DNA of 6,821 nucleotides. Origin: Coxiellaceae bacterium. Lineage in GTDB: Bacteria; Pseudomonadota; Gammaproteobacteria; Coxiellales; Coxiellaceae. The notes under the pieces were generated by a model, which was not told the origin of the DNA, ran no database searches, and was given only the letters and a program-made list of their open reading frames with translations. Location of the stretch: the NCBI GenBank assembly GCA_003450655.1, contig DMFG01000192.1, positions 1,249-8,069 on the forward strand, written 5' to 3'. Positions 6,035 through 6,821 of this stretch are shown here, in pieces (position 1 is the first letter of the stretch; each line of letters begins with the position of its first letter). The translations under genes and the position numbers were made by a program.

Positions 6035-6821
6035 TTATTCTACCGCTTCAGCTTCCTTTGAAGTGGCTGACTCTGTTTGTAATAACTTTTGTCGTAATAA
6101 TGTATCTAACTCATCAAACAACTCTGGATGCTCTTTCAAATAACGACGCACATTATCTTTACCTTGACCAATACGATCGCCATTATAGCTGTACCAAGCC
6201 CCTGCTTTATCAACCAGGCCTTCTGAAACCGCTAAATCAATGATTTCGCCTTCACGCGAAATACCTTCACCGTATAAAATATCAAAGTTCACTTGTTTGA
6301 AAGGTGGCGCCAATTTATTTTTGACCACTTTAACGCGTGTTTCATTACCGAGTATTTCATCACCCTTTTTAATCATACCGGTTTTACGAATATCTAAACG
6401 TACTGATGAGTAGAATTTCAGCGCATTACCACCTGTTGTGGTTTCAGGGTTACCGAACATCACACCAATTTTCATACGAATTTGGTTAATAAAAATCACT
6501 AACGTGTTCGACTTTTTGATGTTACCTGTAAGCTTACGTAGTGCTTGTGACATTAAACGTGCTTGCAGCCCCATGTGCGAGTCGCCCATATCCCCTTCAA
6601 TTTCAGCTTTTGGCGTTAATGCCGCAACAGAATCGATGACAATCAAATCCACTGCACTGGAGCGCACCAACATGTCAGTGATTTCTAAACCTTGCTCGCC
6701 AGTATCAGGCTGAGAGACCAATAACTCTTCCACATTAACACCGAGTTTTTCTGCATAAACAGGATCCAGTGCATGCTCAGCATCAACAAATGCAGCAGTT
6801 CCACCTGCACGCTGACAAGAG
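6035..6821 (-). CDS. recA: RecA recombinase, 5' end outside the window
   Basis: ATP-dependent strand-exchange protein of homologous recombination and co-protease for LexA. The window covers 261 residues, corresponding to E. coli RecA from about residue 82 to the C-terminus; the Walker A loop and promoter lie beyond 6821. Visible are [10 protein letters not shown] with the catalytic Glu (E. coli Glu96), Walker [13 protein letters not shown], loop L1 [31 protein letters not shown] with the ATP-sensing Gln194 equivalent, loop L2 [13 protein letters not shown], and [15 protein letters not shown]. The C-terminus is a short tail with several Glu residues ([10 protein letters not shown]), as usual. 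The frame is open to the window edge, so the apparent start codon at 6731-6733 (a GTG inside the conserved core) is not the real start. The stop TAA at 6035-6037 is 15 bases before recX. The wording around [14 protein letters not shown] is similar to Legionella/Coxiella RecA as I remember it. Confidence 0.98.
   Translation of the reverse strand, partial: SCQRAGGTAAFVDAEHALDPVYAEKLGVNVEELLVSQPDTGEQGLEITDMLVRSSAVDLIVIDSVAALTPKAEIEGDMGDSHMGLQARLMSQALRKLTGNIKKSNTLVIFINQIRMKIGVMFGNPETTTGGNALKFYSSVRLDIRKTGMIKKGDEILGNETRVKVVKNKLAPPFKQVNFDILYGEGISREGEIIDLAVSEGLVDKAGAWYSYNGDRIGQGKDNVRRYLKEHPELFDELDTLLRQKLLQTESATSKEAEAVE

Noticed and set aside
6731..6733. GTG as the recA start codon
   Set aside because: The frame stays open to the window edge and the upstream codons encode conserved RecA sequence including the catalytic Glu region DAEHALDP.

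Overview
The right-hand three quarters of the window (about 1700-6821, all on the minus strand) is a conserved gammaproteobacterial block: recA (5' end beyond the window), recX, alaS and lysC. The genes are separated by 15, 3 and 12 bases and each ends in TAA, so they look like one co-directional transcription unit. The RecA sequence, the AT-leaning base composition and this gene order recall Legionellales/Coxiella-type gammaproteobacteria. That placement is an impression from sequence and synteny, not a phylogenetic result.

The left-hand quarter (1-1700) is much more AT-rich and looks like an accessory or decaying zone. Positions 2-235 hold a Gln-rich coiled-coil reading frame broken by TAA codons that resembles the coiled-coil part of exonuclease VII large subunit (XseA), probably a relic. 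Positions 236-731 show no convincing gene. Positions 732-1043 (minus) hold a small exported Cys-containing protein whose frame is cut by one TAA (867-869) but then stays open for 44 more Cys-rich codons. About 330 bases of AT-rich DNA with a -10 box near each end separate it from a divergent, intact gene (1407-1703, plus). That gene encodes a 98-residue signal-peptide protein with ten cysteines arranged as a duplicated CX3C / CX3CX3C module.

The intact small gene runs head-on into lysC, and the two stop codons share the palindrome TTAA (1700-1703), so there is no intergenic space and no visible terminator. In relatives I recall (for example Coxiella), csrA follows lysC; it is not seen here, and the exported Cys-rich genes occupy that position.

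Functionally, recA/recX form a recombinase and regulator pair, alaS is a housekeeping tRNA synthetase, and lysC opens the aspartate-family amino acid pathway. The two small exported proteins have no recognised function. They are the novel part of the window, together with an aspartate kinase whose ACT regulatory domains lack usual effector-loop residues.
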